Below the pieces are notes generated by a model. It did not search any database. It saw only the letters and a list, made by a program, of their open reading frames with translations, and had not been told where the DNA came from. Positions 59,978 to 64,000 of a DNA stretch of 64,000 nt are shown here, piece after piece. Position 1 is the stretch's first letter, and the number at the start of each line of letters is the position of its first letter. The position numbers were made by a program, and so were the translations under genes. The stretch is from Thermosporothrix hazakensis (GTDB lineage Bacteria > Chloroflexota > Ktedonobacteria > Ktedonobacterales > Ktedonobacteraceae), in the NCBI RefSeq assembly GCF_003253565.1, contig NZ_QKUF01000001.1, positions 763,867 through 827,866 on the forward strand, read 5' to 3'.

Positions 59978-60970
59978 ATGGCAGAAATCACATTCAGACA
60001 AGCGCTTAATGATACGTTGCGCGAAGAGATGAAGCGCGACGAAAATGTTTTCCTGCTCGGTGAAGAAATCGGCACCTTTGAGGGTTCATATAAGATTACC
60101 GCGGGCTTGCTCAAAGAGTTTGGCCCTCGCCGCGTCGTTGATACCCCGATTGCCGAGAACGGCTTCCTGGGGATGGCCGTTGGCGCAGCCATGCTTGGCC
60201 TGCGCCCGGTCGTTGAGATTATGACCATCAACTTTATTTTGATGGGTATTGACGAGATTATTAATCACGCCGCAAAGATACACTATATGTTCGGCGGTCA
60301 GTCTGCCGTTCCTATGGTCATTCGCACACCGGGAGGCGGCGGCCAGCAGCTCTCTGCTACCCACTCGCAGAATCTGGAAGTCCTCTTTGCTCATATCCCG
60401 GGACTAAAGGTCGTTGCTCCTTCTACCCCGGCAGACGCAAAGGGCCTGCTGAAAGCTTCCATTCGCGATGACAACCCCGTCCTCTTCCTGGAAAACCTGG
60501 CCCTCTATAATACAAAGGGTGAGGTCCCCTCGGGCGACTATACCACCCCTATTGGCAAGGCCAAAGTTGCCAAAGAGGGAAAGGATCTGACGGTCATCAG
60601 CTACTCGCGCATGACCTCAATTGCCGTCGATGTCGCCCATCGCATGGAAAAAGAAAACGGTCTCAGCATTGAGGTCGTTGACCTGCGTTCCTTACGCCCA
60701 CTCGATCGCGAAACACTGGTCCAGTCGGTTCAGAAGACGAATCGAGCCATTATCTTTGAAGAAGATTGGCGCTCCTACGGTATCGGTGCAGAAGTCGCCG
60801 CGACCTTACAGGAAGAGGCGTTTGATTATCTAGATGCCCCGATCAAGCGCGTTGCCAGCGTGGAAGTGCCACTTCCCTACTCGAAGCCGCTTGAGCTCTC
60901 TGCCCTGACTGGAGCCAAACAGTTGATCGAGGCGGTCAACGAACTCGCACCGCGCCGCAGAAGGAGATAA
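59978..60970 (+). CDS. pdhB: Pyruvate dehydrogenase E1 component beta subunit
   Basis: A 330-residue partner of the alpha subunit, forming the alpha2-beta2 E1. Motifs are FRQALNDTLREEMKRDENVF, LLGEEIGTFEGSYKITAGL with the Glu that activates thiamine diphosphate, DTPIAENGFLGMAVGAAM, and the C-terminal EEDWRSYGIGAEVAATLQEE. A purine-rich GGGAAGGGA lies about ten bases before the ATG, and the gap from pdhA is 23 bp. The operon order alpha-beta-E2 is as in Gram-positive bacteria. Confidence 0.96.
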   Translation: MAEITFRQALNDTLREEMKRDENVFLLGEEIGTFEGSYKITAGLLKEFGPRRVVDTPIAENGFLGMAVGAAMLGLRPVVEIMTINFILMGIDEIINHAAKIHYMFGGQSAVPMVIRTPGGGGQQLSATHSQNLEVLFAHIPGLKVVAPSTPADAKGLLKASIRDDNPVLFLENLALYNTKGEVPSGDYTTPIGKAKVAKEGKDLTVISYSRMTSIAVDVAHRMEKENGLSIEVVDLRSLRPLDRETLVQSVQKTNRAIIFEEDWRSYGIGAEVAATLQEEAFDYLDAPIKRVASVEVPLPYSKPLELSALTGAKQLIEAVNELAPRRRRR

Positions 60971-60977
60971 ACAACAT

Positions 60978-62261
60978 ATGTCCGAAGTAAGCATGCCTCG
61001 CCTGAGTGACACGATGCAGGAAGGCACCATCACTCGCTGGCTCAAAAAAGCTGGCGACGAAGTGAAAAAGGGTGATATCCTGGCTGAAGTGGAAACCGAC
61101 AAGGCAAATATGGAGATCGAAGCCTACGAGAACGGGATTTTGGAGCAAATCCTGATCCAGGAAGGCGAAACCGCCCCGATCGGGCAGGCTATCGCTATTA
61201 TTGGCGATGGTTCCGGCGCGCAGAAGCCCGCCGCCACAGCCCCGAAAGTAGAGGCAAAAGCCGAAGAGCAGGCTCAGGCACCACAAAATGAGGAACCAGC
61301 CAGCCAGCCCGAGGCTCCGCAGGCACCCGCTGCGACAGCCACCCCGGTAGGCACCCGGATCAAGGTCTCACCTCTGGCCCGCCGTATGGCCGAAGAGCAT
61401 GGCATTGAACTTGCCCAGATCAAGGGTTCTGGCCCGGGTGGTCGCATCGTGCGTGACGATATCGAAGACTATCTTGAGCAACAACGCAAGGCTACACCCA
61501 CAACTCAGGCACCAGCCGCACAGCCCGCGCCGCCCGCCGCCGCTCCCTCCTTCGCTCAGGCTCCAATCCCTGAGGATTCCGAGGTCGTCCAGATCTCGTC
61601 CGTGCAGAAGAAGATCGCTGGCCGCCTGCTTGAGTCGAAGCAGTATGTTCCGCACTTCTATGTCAGCAACGAGGTCGATATGACCGATGCCCTGGCACTC
61701 CGCCAGACATTGAATGCTGCCGCTGGCGAGGACGGCGTGAAGATCAGCGTCAATGATATGTTGATCAAGGCGGTCGCTCTGGCCCTGGAGAAGTTTCCCC
61801 AGGTCAACGCGTCTTACCGCGACGGTCAGTTCATTCTCCACAAGCATATTAACATCGGTATGGCCGTTGATGTCCCTAATGCGCTGGTCGTCCCGGTGGT
61901 GAAAGATGCCAATATTAAAGGCGTTCGCACCATTGCCCGCGAGACCAAAGCCTTGATCGAGAGAGCCCGCAATAACAAGCTCACCATCGCTGATCTGAGC
62001 GGCGGTACATTCTCCATTTCAAATCTTGGCATGATGGATGTGACCGGCTTCCAGGCGATCATCAACCCGCCCGAGGCCGCCATTCTGGCCGTTGCCTCCA
62101 CGCGCAAGACCTTTGTCCCGGTTGATGGACAGCCAGTTCTCCGCGACATTATGCCGCTGACAATCTCTGCTGACCACCGCATTCTGTATGGCGCAATGGT
62201 TGCTCGCTTCTTGCAGGAAGTGAAACGTCTGTTGCAGAATCCATACTCACTGCTTGGCTAA
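60978..62261 (+). CDS. pdhC: Dihydrolipoamide acetyltransferase E2
   Basis: A 427-residue acyltransferase core of the complex. A single lipoyl domain (residues 1-78) has the lipoylated lysine K42 in VETDKANMEIEAYENG. An Ala/Pro-rich swinging linker follows, then a peripheral-subunit-binding domain (about 133-172, KVSPLARRMAEEHGIELAQI). A second Pro/Ala linker leads to the catalytic domain. The catalytic motif reads SADHRILYGA (H400), where most E2 proteins have HRxxDG; the Tyr form is also known from plastid E2, so activity is expected. AAGGAGAT lies about nine bases before ATG, 7 bp after the pdhB stop. Confidence 0.95.
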   Translation: MSEVSMPRLSDTMQEGTITRWLKKAGDEVKKGDILAEVETDKANMEIEAYENGILEQILIQEGETAPIGQAIAIIGDGSGAQKPAATAPKVEAKAEEQAQAPQNEEPASQPEAPQAPAATATPVGTRIKVSPLARRMAEEHGIELAQIKGSGPGGRIVRDDIEDYLEQQRKATPTTQAPAAQPAPPAAAPSFAQAPIPEDSEVVQISSVQKKIAGRLLESKQYVPHFYVSNEVDMTDALALRQTLNAAAGEDGVKISVNDMLIKAVALALEKFPQVNASYRDGQFILHKHINIGMAVDVPNALVVPVVKDANIKGVRTIARETKALIERARNNKLTIADLSGGTFSISNLGMMDVTGFQAIINPPEAAILAVASTRKTFVPVDGQPVLRDIMPLTISADHRILYGAMVARFLQEVKRLLQNPYSLLG

Positions 62262-62273
62262 ACAACGATTGCA

Positions 62274-62300
62274 GGGGGGCGCTATTCAGGGCGCCCCTTC
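62274..62300 (+). terminator. Hairpin downstream of pdhC
   Basis: GGGGCGC (62276-62282) pairs with GCGCCCC (62291-62297) around an 8-nt loop, then TTCTGT. The stem is strong but the T-run is poor. Confidence 0.6.
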
Positions 62301-62560
62301 TGTCCCCTTTCATGACTCCCTCCCCGGCATCCCTCCCGCTCTTGCCTGCTACCGCTTCTACATGTTACAGTGAGGGAAGGACAGCATGCTATTCTCATAT
62401 TTTGAGCAGGGAAAAGAGAGGACACGCTTTCATACACCGCTGGACATTCTCTTCAGGTCAACGTTTATCTATCCTGGAACGTTTTTTTTCTAACCTTTTC
62501 CTTCGGTATAGCGTATTAGACAATGAACACGTGTCTTCGCTTAGAAAAGAGGGTATCTCT

Positions 62561-63139
62561 ATGAGCATACATTCCAATCAAGACCCAAATCAGGACCCTT
62601 ACGGCTACGGAGGCTATAGCGGCGGATACAGTTCGCCTTCACAGAACCAGTCCAGTTCTCAGGATCCCTACGGGGGATACGCCAATCAGGAGACGGGAGG
62701 ACAACAGCAGCAGCAACAACAGCAGCAGCGGGTGTATCAGCCACCACGCAGCGTCACAGCGCGTCACCAGGCTTACACCTCATCGGCAAGCGGCATGTCC
62801 GGGCGCAAGGCTGCCGTCTGGAGTTATGCGCTTGGCCCCTTCTCCGGAATTTACTTTCTGCTTAAGGAGCGGACAAACCAGTTTGTGCGTTTTGCGGCGG
62901 CTCAGTCAACCGTTTTCTCTCTGTCAGTCCTTATCATTTACCTTATCCTGACCCTTATTCCAAGCATTCCAGTACTTGGTTTTCTGCTCGGGCCGTTCCT
63001 TGCCTGTGTCACACCGCTCTTCCTGGGCGTTTCGGCGCTCCTGTGGATTCTCTTGATGTTTACATCCTATCGGGGTTCGCAGTTCCGCATTCCCTTCCTG
63101 GCCGATTTTGCCGAACGGTTAGCCGGGCGGCGCAGGTGA
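62561..63139 (+). CDS. DUF4870-like membrane protein with Gln-rich N-terminus
   Basis: A 192-residue membrane protein. Residues 1-75 are disordered, rich in Gly, Tyr, Ser and Gln with a nine-Gln tract coded by CAG/CAA repeats (about 62703-62730). From about residue 80 the protein has the DUF4870 pattern, AVWSYALGPFSGIYFLLKE followed by NQFVRFAAAQSTVFS, and three or four membrane spans. Its function is unknown. ATG 62561 is chosen because AGAGGG lies seven bases upstream; the frame is open further 5' into non-protein-like sequence. It is followed by a terminator and converges with the kinase-like gene. Confidence 0.8.
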   Translation: MSIHSNQDPNQDPYGYGGYSGGYSSPSQNQSSSQDPYGGYANQETGGQQQQQQQQQRVYQPPRSVTARHQAYTSSASGMSGRKAAVWSYALGPFSGIYFLLKERTNQFVRFAAAQSTVFSLSVLIIYLILTLIPSIPVLGFLLGPFLACVTPLFLGVSALLWILLMFTSYRGSQFRIPFLADFAERLAGRRR

Positions 63140-63153
63140 GGTTATACCAGAAG

Positions 63154-63190
63154 AAAAGAGGCGAGCCCTTACGAACTCGCCTCCTGTTTT
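63154..63190. terminator. Bidirectional terminator, DUF4870 gene / kinase-like gene
   Basis: GAGGCGAG (63158-63165) pairs with CTCGCCTC (63176-63183). The minus strand continues TTTTCTTC and the plus strand CTGTTTTG. It sits between convergent genes. Confidence 0.78.
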
Positions 63191-63196
63191 GTTGCG

Positions 63197-64000
63197 CTAG
63201 ACGCTGCAATATTGTTGAAAGGTCTTGGCAAACGCCATCACATTGGGGAAACGATCTTGCGGATCTTTTGCCAGTGCCTTTAACAGGACGGAGTTGACAT
63301 AAGCAGGCACCATCGGATTGAACGCGCTTGGCGGCTGTGGTTGCATGTTCATATGCAGGTGCTTTAAGGTCTGCTCCGAGGTTCCCTGAAACAGAGGGCG
63401 CCCGGTCAGCAGCTCATAGATGATAGCCGCCAGCCCATACTGATCTGATGCCGGGGATGTCTGCCCTAGCCAGCGCTCCGGGGCTATATAGGGATACGCG
63501 TCGGCACTATGCGAGAAGAAAGAGCCATCCTGCGTGATTGCAAAGTCGGCCAGCAAAATATGCATCTTATCCAGGCTCTCGGCCTGCCCGCGAAGGAGCA
63601 AGTTCGACAACTTGAAGTTCTGATACGTCACCTGACGATTATGGACAAATTGTAGCGCATCTGCAAGCTGTAACAGAATCGGCAGAATCTCCTGTGAGGA
63701 GAACATGCGATTCTCCCCTCGCTGCCATAACCATTGTTTCAGCGATCCCTCCGCGCACAAAGGCATAGTTTTATAAATAAATGGAACGCCACTGATATAA
63801 GATTTGCCTGTATTCAACACGGGCAAAATATGCGGATGCTTTAAGGGATCTAGCAACTCTGCTTCCAACTCAAAAATATTGGACTCTTCTAGTTGCCCCT
63901 CCATCATTGCATAAGGAATCGCATTCGTCTGGTATGCCTTCAGCGCAATATCACGTTCCCGCAGGCGATCATAGGTCTGATACACATTTGCCCCTATCAA
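63197..64000 (-). CDS. Protein kinase-like domain, probable pseudokinase, N-terminus cut by window edge
   Basis: The last 267 residues of a Ser/Thr kinase fold. The beta-3 lysine is present in RDIALKAY and the beta-4/5 region reads HPHILPVLNTG. The catalytic loop is TYQNFKLSNLLL where HRDxKPxN is expected. The Asp that serves as catalytic base is Asn and the His-Arg pair is Tyr-Gln. DFG is DFA. APE is retained in YPYIAPERWLG, as are the Asp and Arg of later subdomains. It therefore probably binds nucleotide or partners but does not phosphorylate efficiently. The frame runs off the right edge, so the true start and any N-terminal domain are unseen. It converges with the DUF4870-like gene. Confidence 0.85.
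   Translation of the reverse strand: MIGANVYQTYDRLRERDIALKAYQTNAIPYAMMEGQLEESNIFELEAELLDPLKHPHILPVLNTGKSYISGVPFIYKTMPLCAEGSLKQWLWQRGENRMFSSQEILPILLQLADALQFVHNRQVTYQNFKLSNLLLRGQAESLDKMHILLADFAITQDGSFFSHSADAYPYIAPERWLGQTSPASDQYGLAAIIYELLTGRPLFQGTSEQTLKHLHMNMQPQPPSAFNPMVPAYVNSVLLKALAKDPQDRFPNVMAFAKTFQQYCSV

Noticed and set aside
62703..62730. CAG/CAA repeat tract
   Set aside because: It encodes a Gln run inside the disordered N-terminus of the DUF4870-like protein; not a separate element, although its length may vary between strains.

Overview
The window looks like chromosome from a soil-type member of the Chloroflexota, most likely class Ktedonobacteria. This is inferred from its gene families: tandem NB-ARC/TPR regulators, a zinc-finger Clp ATPase with a CIRCE-like site, family-5 solute-binding lipoproteins, a CBM3-GH18 chitinase, an ECF sigma factor fused to a membrane segment, and a menaquinone pathway. 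No 16S gene is present, so the assignment is tentative. I found no rRNA, tRNA, CRISPR array, insertion sequence or prophage.

Layout. 1-3.2 kb: menD (cut by the left edge) and menF of menaquinone synthesis, minus strand. 3.7-8 kb: an aldose 1-epimerase-like gene, a family B DNA polymerase, a small membrane peptide and a DUF488 protein. 8-17 kb: three paralogous NB-ARC/TPR genes on the minus strand. The middle one is broken into three pieces by two frameshifts, and a small secreted-peptide gene converges on the third. 17.3-20 kb: a four-helix candidate structured RNA, two unrecognised genes, a gene-poor kilobase and a small DUF5348-like gene. 20-25.4 kb: a GT4 glycosyltransferase, then on the minus strand a metallo-beta-lactamase-fold hydrolase, a sensor kinase and the ECF sigma/membrane fusion. 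25.6-31.4 kb: clpE-like gene with CIRCE, a histidine phosphatase, an ATP-grasp-like protein and prfA.

31.4-49.4 kb is the most coherent block, a predicted chitin/N-acetylglucosamine island. A secreted CBM3-GH18 chitinase would release oligomers. Two tandem family-5 binding lipoproteins and a Dpp/Opp-type transporter (two permeases, two ATPases) would import them. A NagZ-type glycosidase, a BadF-type GlcNAc kinase, NagA and a SIS-type GlcN-6-P deaminase would feed them to glycolysis, under a GntR/UTRA (NagR/DasR-like) regulator. dre-like operators of TGGTCTAGA or TGGTATA type lie at several of the promoters. The chitinase and one binding-protein gene share almost the same promoter, operator beside -35 and TTGAC(A/G)-N17-TACAGT.

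49.5-64 kb: a zinc-ribbon/membrane/Ig-repeat protein with a helical partner, a gene-free stretch with a possible coding remnant, a HTH-GAF regulator, TenA, a response regulator-kinase hybrid, the pdhABC operon (E1 alpha, E1 beta, E2), a DUF4870-like membrane protein, and a protein kinase-like gene cut by the right edge whose catalytic loop lacks the usual Asp.

Several starts were moved inward from the longest reading frame because a good ribosome-binding site precedes the internal start codon; these choices are stated per gene.
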